A stretch of 64,000 nucleotides of DNA from Pseudarthrobacter equi. Lineage in GTDB: Bacteria > Actinomycetota > Actinomycetes > Actinomycetales > Micrococcaceae. Both the position numbers and the translations under genes were made by a program. The stretch lies in assembly GCF_900105535.1 (NCBI RefSeq), contig NZ_LT629779.1, positions 992,001 through 1,056,000 of the forward strand, in the 5' to 3' direction. The notes under the pieces are model-generated. The model worked only from the letters and a program-made list of their open reading frames with translations. It was not told the DNA's origin and made no database searches. Positions 41,833-50,566 of this stretch are shown here, one piece after another. The number at the start of each line of letters is the position of its first letter. Position 1 is the first letter of the stretch.

Positions 41833-43323
41833 ATGGGCGGAGATGCCCGGCGCTTCAGCCATCCGGCCGCGCGCGCGCTGGTTGCTACCGGGGCATTGGC
41901 GGTGGCCTTCGGTGTGGTGAACCTCAGTGCTTCTTCCACCGGTCTGTGGCCAGGTTCAGCCGACACCGTCCGGACTGCTGCCACACCCGGGGCGAATGAG
42001 CCGTTGACAGGTGCGGGGAACAGTTTCCAACTTCCCGGTGCACCCGCCCAGGACACCCAGGCGTCCGGCCGTGTTGGTCCCGGCCTGCTGTCCCCGGCAA
42101 TCCTCACGGATCCCGGGGCTGCCGTCGCTTTTCCACGCCCCCAGGTGGGCAGCTCGGGAGTTGGCTCACAATCCACGGTGTCAATGGAACTGTCGGGTAT
42201 CGGCAGGCCGCCGGCCGGCTTCCTGATGGCACCGCTGGCCCTCCTGAATGCCAGCTCTCCCTTTGGGTTCCGCACCAGTCCGCTGACGGGGACGGCAGGG
42301 GATTTCCATCTTGGCCAGGACTACGCGGCTCCGTGCGGCACCACCGTCTACGCCGCCGATTCCGGCGTGGTGCGGGCTGCCGGCTGGCATCCCTGGGGCG
42401 GCGGCAACCGGGTGGAAATCGATCACGGCAACGGCCTCATCACCACCTACAACCACCTCGAGTCGATTGCCGTCCGCGCGGGAGACAAGGTGCAGGTTGG
42501 CCAGGCCATCGCCCGCGTGGGCACCACCGGCTGGTCCACCGGTTGCCACCTGCACTTTGAAACGATCATGGACGGCAAGTACGTCAGCCCCCGTGGCTGG
42601 AGCCTGATGACGCTTCGCGCGCTGGGAGGACCTGCACCCGAGCCCTCAGTTTCCTATGCCCCTGGCGCCGGAGCCTCTTCGGGAGCCACGGTGTGGACCA
42701 TACCTTTAGGGGTGGGAGCGGATCCGTCGGCCGGCCAGGAGGAAACCACGGCGACGACGACGCCCCCCACCACTGCGTCTCCGTCACCTTTCCCGTCGGT
42801 GACGCCGGGCCCCACAGGGACAGTCCTGCCGCCGCCGGGTGCTCCCCAGGTACCGTCGCCTACGCCCTCACCCAGTCCGACGCAAACGCCTACGCCTGCT
42901 CCGACACCGACACCGACACCGGCGCCGAGTCCGTCGGCACCGGCCGCAACTCCCAGCCCGACGCCGGCACCTTCGCCCTCACCTGGCCCGACGCATACGC
43001 CCAGGCCCACTCCGACACCAACGCCCACGCCTACCCCGTCGCCAACACCTACGGCAACGCCCACGCCTTCACCCGCTCCGTCGCCGAGCCCGACGCCCAC
43101 TACTACGCCAGTGCCAACTCCAACGCCGCCTCCGACGCCGGTCCCTACACTGGCGCCCACTCCGACTCCCACCCCGACGACGTCTGCCCTGACGCCGACA
43201 GCACCTCCGCCGTCGTCCGCGCCGCCCAGCCCGGTGCCGACCTCCACCGCCACTCTGACCCCCACCGTCGCTCCCACCCCAACGCCGCTGCCCTCCGCCA
43301 CCTTGCCTGCAACGGACCCCTAG
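41833..43323 (+). CDS. M23 (LytM-type) peptidase with long Pro/Thr/Ser tail
   Basis: 496 residues from ATG 41833 with GGGGA upstream. A signal peptide or anchor spans about 10-32. The LytM domain covers about 140-255, with zinc ligands H159 and D163 (HLGQDY), and H239/H241 (HLHF); YNHLE carries another conserved histidine. It should cut peptidoglycan cross-bridges or bind the wall. The last 200 residues are almost wholly Pro-Thr-Ser-Ala dipeptide repeats, probably a wall-spanning spacer. The repeat leaves other frames open, which are not genes. Confidence 0.88.
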   Translation: MGGDARRFSHPAARALVATGALAVAFGVVNLSASSTGLWPGSADTVRTAATPGANEPLTGAGNSFQLPGAPAQDTQASGRVGPGLLSPAILTDPGAAVAFPRPQVGSSGVGSQSTVSMELSGIGRPPAGFLMAPLALLNASSPFGFRTSPLTGTAGDFHLGQDYAAPCGTTVYAADSGVVRAAGWHPWGGGNRVEIDHGNGLITTYNHLESIAVRAGDKVQVGQAIARVGTTGWSTGCHLHFETIMDGKYVSPRGWSLMTLRALGGPAPEPSVSYAPGAGASSGATVWTIPLGVGADPSAGQEETTATTTPPTTASPSPFPSVTPGPTGTVLPPPGAPQVPSPTPSPSPTQTPTPAPTPTPTPAPSPSAPAATPSPTPAPSPSPGPTHTPRPTPTPTPTPTPSPTPTATPTPSPAPSPSPTPTTTPVPTPTPPPTPVPTLAPTPTPTPTTSALTPTAPPPSSAPPSPVPTSTATLTPTVAPTPTPLPSATLPATDP

Positions 43324-43450
43324 GCCGGCAGTTCCTCGGGCCCGGCCGGACCAAACCCCTCGCACGTACAGGAAACACGCAGCCGCGACCAGTACCGTGG
43401 GCGGTTGGCAACGAAGCACCGGCATGGACAACTACCTGAGGACGCAACGC

Positions 43451-43936
43451 GTGGCACCCCTGTACCCAATTCACCTGACCCTGAACGATGGCACCACCAC
43501 CGAGTTTGCCCGGTTCAAAGGGAACGTGGTTCTAGTAGTCAACGTTGCTTCGAACTGTGGTTTCACGTCGCAGTACGCGGGCCTGGAAGCCCTGTACGGC
43601 AAGTTCCGCGACCGGGGATTCGAGATCCTGGGCGTCCCCTGCAACCAGTTCGCGGGCCAGGAACCGGGCAGTGACAGTGAGATCGCAGAGTTCTGCGAGC
43701 GAAACTTCGGTGTCTCCTTCCCGCTGACCACCAAGGCCGATGTGCGCGGCAAGAACCAGCACCCGCTCTACGCCGAACTGACCAAGTTCAAGACGGGGAT
43801 CCTGCCGGGACTGGTGAAGTGGAACTTCGAGAAGTTCCTGGTCAACCGCGACGGCGACGTGGTTGCGCGTTTCGCACCCACCGTGGAGCCGGATTCGGCG
43901 GAGGTCATCGACGCGATTGAAAAAGCACTCGGCTGA
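43451..43936 (+). CDS. Glutathione peroxidase family protein (thioredoxin-type peroxidase)
   Basis: 161 residues from GTG 43451 with GAGGA eight bases upstream; an ATG at 43424 would add nine. The peroxidatic cysteine is C36 in NVASNCGFTSQY, C64 lies in VPCNQFAGQEPG and C82 in EFCERNFGVSF, the resolving position of thioredoxin-dependent enzymes. VKWNFEKFLVNRDG holds the active-site Trp-Asn. It reduces peroxides in the cytoplasm. Actinobacteria lack glutathione as a rule, so thioredoxin or mycoredoxin is the likely donor. Confidence 0.92.
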   Translation: MAPLYPIHLTLNDGTTTEFARFKGNVVLVVNVASNCGFTSQYAGLEALYGKFRDRGFEILGVPCNQFAGQEPGSDSEIAEFCERNFGVSFPLTTKADVRGKNQHPLYAELTKFKTGILPGLVKWNFEKFLVNRDGDVVARFAPTVEPDSAEVIDAIEKALG

Positions 43937-44022
43937 AATGTAGGCTATTTCCCGAATTTGCCCTGCAGAAAGCGCAGTTCTTTTAGCTTTTTCCACATCA
44001 GCTCCGGCGATTTGCCCAAAGT

Positions 44023-44052
44023 TTGCCAAATGTCTGATTGGATAAATATTAC
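44023..44052 (+). promoter_or_regulatory. AT-rich promoter region of the phosphodiesterase gene
   Basis: TTGCCA at 44023-44028 and the TAAATATTAC stretch at 44043-44052 form the only AT-rich patch nearby, about 50 bases before the ATG. Exact -10 placement is uncertain. Confidence 0.35.
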
Positions 44053-44100
44053 TGAGGGGTACAAGGGAAGCGCCGTTTCCCACCGACCACAGAGGTAGCA

Positions 44101-45030
44101 ATGGAGCACATCGAGGCCGAACATCCCCGGCCACGCCACTTCCTACTCCACCTGAGCGATCCCCATTTGTTGGGAGGTTCGGAACCCCTGTACGGCGTCG
44201 TCGACAGCGAAGCCCGCCTCACGCAGCTCTTTGAAGAAGTCAAGGCGTCCGGGGCCAGGCCGGAGGCCGTCATCTTTACCGGCGATCTTGCCGACAAGGG
44301 CGAGCCGGGCGCTTACACCAAGCTTCGCGCGATCGTGGATCCCGCCTGCAAGGAGCTCGGCGCCGAGGTCATCTGGGCCATGGGAAACCATGACAACCGT
44401 GCCAACTTCCGCGAGGGCCTGCTGGACCAGCCCGGCGATGACGCCCCGGTGGACAACAGCTACTTCATCAACGGCCTGCGCGTGATCACCATGGACACCA
44501 CCGTTCCTGGGTACCACCACGGGGAGCTGAGCGGGTCCCAGCTCGAGTGGCTGGCCAGGGAACTGGAGACGCCCGCGCCGGACGGCACCATCCTTGCCCT
44601 GCACCATCCGCCCGTACCCTCGGTGCTGGACCTGTCGGTGCTGGTGGAACTGCGTGACCAGGGGTCGCTGGCTGCGGTGGTCCGGAATTCAGATGTGCGG
44701 ACCATCCTGGCCGGGCACCTGCACTATTCCACCACCGCCACCTTCGCCGGGATCCCGGTGTCCGTGGCCTCCGCCAGTTGCTACACCCAGGACCTCAACG
44801 TCCCGGTGGGCGGCACTCGGGGGCAGGACTCCGGCCAGGCATTCAACCTGGTCCACGTGTACGAGCACACGATTGTCCACTCGGTGGTCCCCATGGGAAC
44901 CGCGACGACGGTGGGCGAGTACGTGACAGCGGAAGAGACTGCGCGGCGCCTCGAGGCCGCCGGGGTCCGCATCCCCGAGACCGCGAAGCAGCGCACCACG
45001 CCAAAAACAGGCGCCACTACCGGGCGCTGA
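44101..45030 (+). CDS. Calcineurin-like metallophosphoesterase (CpdA-type)
   Basis: 309 residues from ATG 44101, with AGAGGT upstream. All class III phosphodiesterase motifs are present: HLSDPHL (D20, H22), TGDLADKG (D62), MGNHDNR (N96, H97), LALHHPP and LAGHLHYS. Such enzymes hydrolyse cyclic nucleotides or other phosphodiesters with two metal ions in the cytoplasm. The final 60 residues after the core are alanine/threonine-rich. Whether cAMP is the substrate is not shown by sequence. A hairpin ends the transcript. Confidence 0.87.
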   Translation: MEHIEAEHPRPRHFLLHLSDPHLLGGSEPLYGVVDSEARLTQLFEEVKASGARPEAVIFTGDLADKGEPGAYTKLRAIVDPACKELGAEVIWAMGNHDNRANFREGLLDQPGDDAPVDNSYFINGLRVITMDTTVPGYHHGELSGSQLEWLARELETPAPDGTILALHHPPVPSVLDLSVLVELRDQGSLAAVVRNSDVRTILAGHLHYSTTATFAGIPVSVASASCYTQDLNVPVGGTRGQDSGQAFNLVHVYEHTIVHSVVPMGTATTVGEYVTAEETARRLEAAGVRIPETAKQRTTPKTGATTGR

Positions 45031-45052
45031 CTTTGCTTTGACTTCCGGAGCG

Positions 45053-45082
45053 GCAGTGCCACAGCGAGGGCTGTGGCACTGC
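45053..45082. terminator. Hairpin between convergent phosphodiesterase and Stealth genes
   Basis: GCAGTGCCACAGC (45053-45065) pairs perfectly with GCTGTGGCACTGC (45070-45082), loop GAGG. No T-run; it serves both directions by position. Confidence 0.65.
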
Positions 45083-45086
45083 GGTG

Positions 45087-46703
45087 CTACTTCTCCCAGG
45101 GCGCCTTGATGGGGTAGTACTTCTCCAGGAAATCCGTGACCAGTTCGGCGCGTTCATCGGCTGCGACTTCCGGGAAACTGCCGTCGTTGAGGCAGAAGAA
45201 GTCCATGTTGCGCTTGGACAGCAGCTTGGGCAGGTAGTTCAGCCCGGCCCGCATGGTGGTGTCCACGTAGCGCACCTTGGCCGCGGTCTGCGTAACGGCC
45301 CGCCCGGTCAGCAGCGCGTAGTAGTGGTAGAACGAGTTGGTCACAGAAATGTTGTCGGCTGCCCGGAACCTGCTGGCGGCGGTCTTCCGGAACTCCTCCG
45401 GAAACTCCTCCTCCATCTGCGCGATGAGGCTCCGGCGCAGCGGCGCGGCAGTGTGTTCCAGGTGGCGGGTGGTGATCCGGCCGAACCTGTTCCACAGCAA
45501 CTTGCGGTTGACCCGTGCCGCGTTCTCGAACCCGCTGCGCTCCGCGTCGTTGTCGCCCAGACCGATCCTGGTCTCCGCCTCAATGAACTTCGTGATGCCG
45601 CCTGGGGTGAAGAACAGGTCCGGGCTGACCGGCCGGCCGAAGAACATGTCGTCATTCGAGTACAGGAAGTGCTCCGAGAGTCCGTCGATGTGGTGCAGCT
45701 GGCACTCGACGGCCTGGGAGTTGTGGGTAGGCAGCACCGAGGGGTCGGCGAAGAACTCCTCGCTCCGGACGATGGTCACCGAGGGGTGCTCTGCGAGCCA
45801 GGCCGGGGCAGGGGAGTCCGTGGCGATGAAGATGCGGCGGATCCACGGCGCGAACATGTACACAGACCGCAGCGCGTACTTGAGTTCGTCGATCTGACGG
45901 AACCGGGCCTCGTGGTCGTCGCCTTCGCCCAGGACGGCGTCCTTCTGCTGGGCACGCCGGGCGGCAATGTACTCGGGCGAGCTTCCGTCCACCCAGGAGA
46001 ACACCAGGTCAACGTCGAAGCTGATGTCGCTGGCATGGTCAGCGAACATGTTCTCGATGGTGGGCCAGGTGTGGCCGTAGCGTTCCACTGTTCCGCGGAC
46101 GGCGTCCTGGCGCAGGAGCGTGCGGCGCGTCAGCGAGTTTTCGATGGGCAGGATGATCTGCTCGTCCTCGAAGGACCACAGCTCGATCTGCACACCGGCG
46201 GAGGCGCCGAACTCGAAGCCGCCCACCGGTTCCACGCGGGGCCGGTACAGGCGGAAGATGCGCGCCTGCCGGTTGGAGGAGAGCTCGCCGTCCGCAACCA
46301 GGACTGACGTCTTCTTCTTGGCATCAACGGTCATGGAGTAGAAAGGTTCGTCCCGGCAGGCCTCCACCAGGGCGGCCCGGAGCTTCTTCCGGTCCCGCCA
46401 GCCCAGCGCGATGACGGGCCTGTCGTTGTTGCCGCGCACCAGAAGGTAGGCCAGCCCGGCGTTCGCCAGCACGTTGCGCAGGAACAGCAGGTCTTCCACC
46501 ATGGCCTGGTAGGGCGTCCTGTTGTCGTTGACGACGGCGTAGCGGCCCTTGTGCCGGATCACGTCAGGGCGGAGCCTGAACCGCTGTTCAGCCTCAGCCG
46601 AGGTCACCTCGGAATGGAACTGTTCCTCGCTTGAGGGCTGTCCGGCGTAGTAAACCTCGTCCTGGACCGGTGCTTCTGTGATGGTTATCTCCGTGCTGGT
46701 CAA
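45087..46703 (-). CDS. Stealth family phosphotransferase
   Basis: 538 residues if the TTG at 46701-46703 is the start; AGAAAGG lies five bases upstream, while the ATG at 46722-46724 has no ribosome site. Stealth conserved regions are visible: FDVDLVFSWVDGSSPEY, YALRSVYMFAPWIRRIFIATDS and HFLYSNDDMFFGRPV. These proteins transfer sugar-1-phosphate in capsule or exopolysaccharide synthesis. An N-terminal 190-residue region precedes the core. It is isolated from glycan genes except the HAD gene upstream. Confidence 0.87.
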   Translation of the reverse strand: MTSTEITITEAPVQDEVYYAGQPSSEEQFHSEVTSAEAEQRFRLRPDVIRHKGRYAVVNDNRTPYQAMVEDLLFLRNVLANAGLAYLLVRGNNDRPVIALGWRDRKKLRAALVEACRDEPFYSMTVDAKKKTSVLVADGELSSNRQARIFRLYRPRVEPVGGFEFGASAGVQIELWSFEDEQIILPIENSLTRRTLLRQDAVRGTVERYGHTWPTIENMFADHASDISFDVDLVFSWVDGSSPEYIAARRAQQKDAVLGEGDDHEARFRQIDELKYALRSVYMFAPWIRRIFIATDSPAPAWLAEHPSVTIVRSEEFFADPSVLPTHNSQAVECQLHHIDGLSEHFLYSNDDMFFGRPVSPDLFFTPGGITKFIEAETRIGLGDNDAERSGFENAARVNRKLLWNRFGRITTRHLEHTAAPLRRSLIAQMEEEFPEEFRKTAASRFRAADNISVTNSFYHYYALLTGRAVTQTAAKVRYVDTTMRAGLNYLPKLLSKRNMDFFCLNDGSFPEVAADERAELVTDFLEKYYPIKAPWEK

Positions 46704-46830
46704 AGTAAGCCTTTCTACCTGCATGATAGCCGCGCCGGGGAAACAGCTTGTTTCGCGTGCGTCGGCTTGCCCGCGCCAGGCGGGATGTGCGGGCCACCCG
46801 GGACCGGGTGCCGCGGGGAAGGATCCGGCG

Positions 46831-47760
46831 TCAGGCGCCCAGCGCCTCCCGCCAGCTGCGCAGGAAGGCGCCGCCGGCGTCGTCGTGGATGACCGAATCT
46901 GATAGTCCCAGGTCCGTGGCCGTCAGGATATCGTACGGTTTCTCCGGCACGCCGTCAGCGGGACGGACGTCCACATGCTTGACCGGATGGTCGTTGTGGT
47001 GCAGCCAGTCAGCCATGGCGTAGTCGGTCCGGGAATCACCCACGGTCCGCCAGGCTTCCGGCGTGATCCCCTGGGCGGCCAGCAGTTCAACCCCCCGGCT
47101 CGCCCCAAGGTCCTTGCCCAGCCGCACCGACTCAATGTCGGTGGAGATGATGGTGGGGTCCACGCGGTAGTCCACGTCGTCGTCGGAATTCGGCGCGTGG
47201 TGGTCCAGGCGCACCACGCCCAGGCCGTGCCGGGCCATCAGCTCCATGGCATCGGCGTCAAAGAGTTTCTGTTCGGCAAGGTAGTCCGCGCTGGCCACTT
47301 CAATGTGCTGCTCCACGGACACCATGGCCCGCTTCGTTTCATCGAAGAACATGTGCGCGCTGTAGTCCTCCGCGACCAGGCGGCGGATGTCGTCACCGTA
47401 CGCGGCAGGCACGGCCAGCTCGCGGTCAACGTGGACGGGTCCGGGGCCCGCGGCGGTGTAGCTGAACCACACTGCGCCCTTTTCGCAGACCGCATGGATG
47501 ACGGTGCCGTCCGGGATGCCCGCAGCGAGCATCGGCTCCATGACCTGCTCGCGGATGAAGGCATCCGAGCGGCCGGTGTTGAAGATGACGGGGATGCCGG
47601 CGGCGGCCAGTGCCACCAGGTCGCCGATGATGTCCGGTTTGACGTCCCGCGTGACCGGACTGGCTATCGGCCCGTCCACATCCAGCAGCAGGGCCAGCGG
47701 CGGGGTTGACGGCAGGCGGGTTCCGGTCAGGGACACGGCGGGGGCTTCGGATGCTGTCAT
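46831..47760 (-). CDS. HAD-superfamily hydrolase
   Basis: 309 residues. Motif I is LLLDVDGPIASP (around residues 24-35), motif II IFNTGRSD, and motif IV VGDSRTDYAMADWL; a central cap with VCEKGAVWFSY lies between. Such Cof/sucrose-phosphatase-like members dephosphorylate sugar phosphates. It precedes the Stealth gene on the same strand by 128 bases, so a supply or recycling role in sugar-phosphate polymer synthesis is possible but inferred. Confidence 0.78.
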   Translation of the reverse strand: MTASEAPAVSLTGTRLPSTPPLALLLDVDGPIASPVTRDVKPDIIGDLVALAAAGIPVIFNTGRSDAFIREQVMEPMLAAGIPDGTVIHAVCEKGAVWFSYTAAGPGPVHVDRELAVPAAYGDDIRRLVAEDYSAHMFFDETKRAMVSVEQHIEVASADYLAEQKLFDADAMELMARHGLGVVRLDHHAPNSDDDVDYRVDPTIISTDIESVRLGKDLGASRGVELLAAQGITPEAWRTVGDSRTDYAMADWLHHNDHPVKHVDVRPADGVPEKPYDILTATDLGLSDSVIHDDAGGAFLRSWREALGA

Positions 47761-47895
47761 GGAGCCATTGTCTCAGTTGGGTGGTCAACTCGCCGCGCCG
47801 CGTGCCTAAAGGTCAACGCGTGTGACATGGTCACCGTTTGGCTACAACCTTAAGGCGGCACGGCCGGGTACTTCCGCTGCCGTCGGCAGGGTGCC

Positions 47896-47901
47896 TAGGG
47901 T
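47896..47901 (+). promoter_or_regulatory. -10 box deciding the start of the next gene
   Basis: TAGGGT ends three bases before ATG 47905 and exactly six before GTG 47908. The window's other leaderless genes use six, favouring GTG 47908 as the true start. Confidence 0.45.
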
Positions 47902-47904
47902 GGC

Positions 47905-48207
47905 ATGGTGATATTCAAAGCTGTGGGCGAGGGCCGCCCTTACCCCGACCATGGTTACAGCACGCCCAAGGACTGGGCCTCGCTGCCGCCGCGGCCGGTC
48001 CGGCTGGACGAACTGGTAACCACCAAGCGCACCCTGGACCTGGAAGCGCTGCTGGCCGAGGACTCCACGTTCTTCGGCGACCTGTTCCCTCACGTGGTGC
48101 AGTACCAGGGCACCCTGTACCTGGAAGACGGGCTGCACCGCGCGGTCCGGACTGCGCTGCACCAGCGCACCGCCATCCACGCCCGGGTCCTGGTGATAGA
48201 TGGCTAG
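47905..48207 (+). CDS. Conserved actinobacterial protein upstream of LytR_C gene
   Basis: 100 residues (99 if GTG 47908). It has the conserved-looking blocks GRPYPDHGYSTPKDWA, PRPVRLDELVTTKRTLDL, FGDLFPHVVQYQGTLYLEDG and HRAVRTALHQRTAIHARVLV. I recall the family being labelled a VapB-type antitoxin in some genomes, but no toxin gene is adjacent. It is soluble. It overlaps the LytR_C gene by eight bases, so the two are probably made together. Confidence 0.65.
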   Translation: MVIFKAVGEGRPYPDHGYSTPKDWASLPPRPVRLDELVTTKRTLDLEALLAEDSTFFGDLFPHVVQYQGTLYLEDGLHRAVRTALHQRTAIHARVLVIDG

Positions 48208-48877
48208 GAAGAAGAAGCCACAGGACGTCAGCGTCCTGCACGGACACCACGTGGTCAGCGGGCAGGAACTGCGGGCCACGTTCGACGCCGGCCAGAACGC
48301 CGACGACACTGCCCGTGTACGGCGCCGGGTGCTGCACGGCGTGGTCCTGGTGCTCCTGATCGGGCTGATCGCAGCGGGCATTATCACGGCCCTTGCCATC
48401 ATCAACGGGAGATTCAGCATCCCCTCTGCGGAACCTGCCGCGAAGACCGTCAGTGCCTGCCCGGCCGCGACGTTCGACTACACGCCGAACGAACAGGTCA
48501 ACCTCAACGTCTACAACTCCACCAGCAGGCCAGGGCTGGCGAAATCCGTGGCGGATGATTTCCTGGCGCGCAAATTCGTGGTGGCGACGGTCGGCAACAC
48601 CGAACCGAGCTACCGCGGGGTTGCCGCCGTGATCTCCGGGGCTGCCGGGCAGTCCGCAGCCTTCAGTGTCCAGCGGAACCTGCCGGGCTCGGACTATTTC
48701 CAGGACAGCCGGACGGACGGGACCGTGGACGTCATCCTGTCGCAGGATTATCGGGCCCTCGCGCCGGCGGAACTGGTGGACCAGACTCCCGGCACGCTGA
48801 GCTGCCCCAGGGAAAGCCGGCGGGTGGCCGACGATGACATGTGGCCCGTGATCCCCTCGGCAGCGCCCGCTTCCTGA
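48200..48877 (+). CDS. LytR C-terminal domain membrane protein
   Basis: 225 residues. Cytoplasmic N-terminus (1-45, with basic start ARKKKPQD), one membrane helix (about 47-69), and an extracytoplasmic LytR_C domain (about 90-205) with VNLNVYNSTSRPGLAKSVADDF and VILSQDY. LytR_C domains accompany cell-wall polymer ligases but this protein has no LCP catalytic domain. It may bind wall glycopolymers. The start overlaps the preceding gene's stop. Confidence 0.82.
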   Translation: MARKKKPQDVSVLHGHHVVSGQELRATFDAGQNADDTARVRRRVLHGVVLVLLIGLIAAGIITALAIINGRFSIPSAEPAAKTVSACPAATFDYTPNEQVNLNVYNSTSRPGLAKSVADDFLARKFVVATVGNTEPSYRGVAAVISGAAGQSAAFSVQRNLPGSDYFQDSRTDGTVDVILSQDYRALAPAELVDQTPGTLSCPRESRRVADDDMWPVIPSAAPAS

Positions 48878-48904
48878 CGCCCGTTGCCCTATCAGATCGG
48901 GCTG

Positions 48905-48920
48905 CAAAACCGGGGTTTTG
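48905..48920. terminator. Small inverted repeat between convergent genes
   Basis: CAAAACC-GG-GGTTTTG, seven-base arms, in the 66-base gap between the LytR_C and TetR stops. Likely a weak terminator. Confidence 0.45.
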
Positions 48921-48943
48921 GGGGCTCGGAGTGATGGGCGAAC

Positions 48944-49594
48944 TCAGCCGGCCAGGGCGCGAAGTGAAGCCAACCGCACGGGCCGGCCGCCGTCGTCGAA
49001 CCTTGCCCCGGCGCCCAGCTGGATGAACCGCACGGTGCGCGCCACGCGCGCTTCCAGTTCCGCGGGCTCGTCGCTGCCCCTGGCCGCGCTCGAGGACAGG
49101 GTTCCCAGGATCAGCTGCGACTGCTGGCCCACGTCCGCGGCAGGCAGGTAGCCCTGGTCCATGCCGTCACGCAGGATGCCCTGCAGCAGGACGCTCAGCT
49201 CACCGACGTGGTCGGCGAGTTTGGCAAAGGACGACGGCGAGAGCACCGCGCCCATGGCGGGTCCGGGCGGCAGGTGGCGCCGTGTGAGGTCCTCCACCTG
49301 CGCGCGCACGTACAGGGCCAGCCGCTCCACCGGATTGTCCAGCCGGCTGAGGGCTTCCCGCAGCTCCGTGAGGAATTTTTCCGTTTCCTCCAGGGCGTAG
49401 GAGATCAGCAGCTCTTCGATGTCCGCGTAGTAGTTGTACACGGCGGTGCGCCCCACGCCGGCGTGCCGGGCGACGTCGGTCATGGTCAGCCCGGGCAGGC
49501 CGTGCGAGAAGAGCAGCTCGCCGAAGGCCGTCAGGATGCGGCGTTGGGTATCGGCGCGTTGTGCTGCATTGGTGGCCGCTGAAATCCTGGGCAT
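48944..49594 (-). CDS. TetR family transcriptional regulator
   Basis: 216 residues. The N-terminal helix-turn-helix is standard: RRILTAFGELLFSHGLPGLTMTDVARHAGVGRTAVYNYYADIEELL (residues about 19-64). The C-terminal ligand domain is helical and not recognisable. It lies 56 bases downstream of the DsbA-like gene on the same strand; since TetR repressors often control neighbours, it could regulate that gene or itself. The ligand is unknown. Confidence 0.88.
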   Translation of the reverse strand: MPRISAATNAAQRADTQRRILTAFGELLFSHGLPGLTMTDVARHAGVGRTAVYNYYADIEELLISYALEETEKFLTELREALSRLDNPVERLALYVRAQVEDLTRRHLPPGPAMGAVLSPSSFAKLADHVGELSVLLQGILRDGMDQGYLPAADVGQQSQLILGTLSSSAARGSDEPAELEARVARTVRFIQLGAGARFDDGGRPVRLASLRALAG

Positions 49595-49650
49595 ACAGAC
49601 ACTTTACCGCGATGTGTCACTAAACGGTGAGTGCCGCTCCGGCAGCCGGA

Positions 49651-50358
49651 TCAGACGCTGCAGCCGTCCGGGCCGCAGGCTTCGCCGTCGCCGGAATTGA
49701 CCAGCACCAGGGGGTTGGCGTCCTGCCATGCCTGGTTGAGGGCGGCGGTGAACGTTTCGGCGGGCTGCGCTCCGGAGAGGCCGAATTTCCGGTCGATGAC
49801 AAAGAACGGCACCCCGCTGATGCCCAGCGCACGGCCTTCCTCGAAATCGTTGCGCACGTCGTCGGCGTACTTGTCGGAGGTGAAAAGCGCCTCGACTTCG
49901 GCGTCCGGAATTTCGAGGTCGCCGGCCAGCGCGGTGAGGTAGTCCTGGCTGCCGATGTCCTTGCCGTGCTCGAAGTGGTCGCTGAGCAGGCGCTCCTTGG
50001 CCGCGTCCTGCCTGCCGTGGGCGGCAGCGAGGTGGATCAGGCGGTGCGCGGTGAAGCTGTTGGCCACCACCACCTTGTCGAACTGGTACTCCAGGCCTTC
50101 ACCCTTGGCCTGCTCCGCCACGTGCTCGAACATCTGGGAGACCTGCTGCGGTGCCATGCCCTTGCGGGTGCTGAGGTACTCGAGTTCGGTGCCGTCGTAG
50201 TGCTCGGGGAGGCCGGGATCCAGCTGGTAGCTGCGCCACTGCACCTCAACCGCGTCGCGGTGCGGGAACTCGGCCAGGGCTGCCTCGAAGCGGCGCTTGC
50301 CAATGAAACACCACGGGCAGGCAACGTCGGACCAGATCTCAATCTTCATGGACTGCAT
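49651..50358 (-). CDS. DsbA-family oxidoreductase (FrnE-like)
   Basis: 235 residues from ATG 50356-50358 (or ATG 50349). The thioredoxin fold has the CPWC redox pair (C14, C17) in SDVACPWCFIGKRRFE, the inserted helical domain (about 60-150) and the cis-proline strand GISGVPFFVID (GVP). There is no signal peptide, so it acts in the cytoplasm, like FrnE. A C-terminal CGPDGC adds a possible second redox pair. It probably reduces or isomerises disulfides, for instance in stress. Confidence 0.87.
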   Translation of the reverse strand: MQSMKIEIWSDVACPWCFIGKRRFEAALAEFPHRDAVEVQWRSYQLDPGLPEHYDGTELEYLSTRKGMAPQQVSQMFEHVAEQAKGEGLEYQFDKVVVANSFTAHRLIHLAAAHGRQDAAKERLLSDHFEHGKDIGSQDYLTALAGDLEIPDAEVEALFTSDKYADDVRNDFEEGRALGISGVPFFVIDRKFGLSGAQPAETFTAALNQAWQDANPLVLVNSGDGEACGPDGCSV

Positions 50359-50566
50359 AACCGGTGCGGTTCTGCAGCCATTCCGGACCCGCGTGTGAGA
50401 TACCCCACGGTAGGTCTTGTGGACCGCCGGATCCTGCGCAATAGTCTGAACAGAGGCCCAGTATTGGACCGCGGAAACCCAAACATTCCACTGCGGCAAG
50501 GCGTGCCGCGGCGGGGTGGCGCCCGGCCCGCTGGGGAGTCTGGCCCGTATCACCTGGGAGGTCAGG

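Noticed and set aside
42654..43301. 215-residue valine/glycine repeat frame on the minus strand
   Set aside because: It is the mirror of the Pro/Thr repeat in the M23 peptidase and has no independent support.
47821..47834. CRP/GlxR-like site TGTGAC-ATGGTCAC
   Set aside because: The spacing between half-sites is five rather than six and the second half is incomplete; retained only as a weak palindrome.
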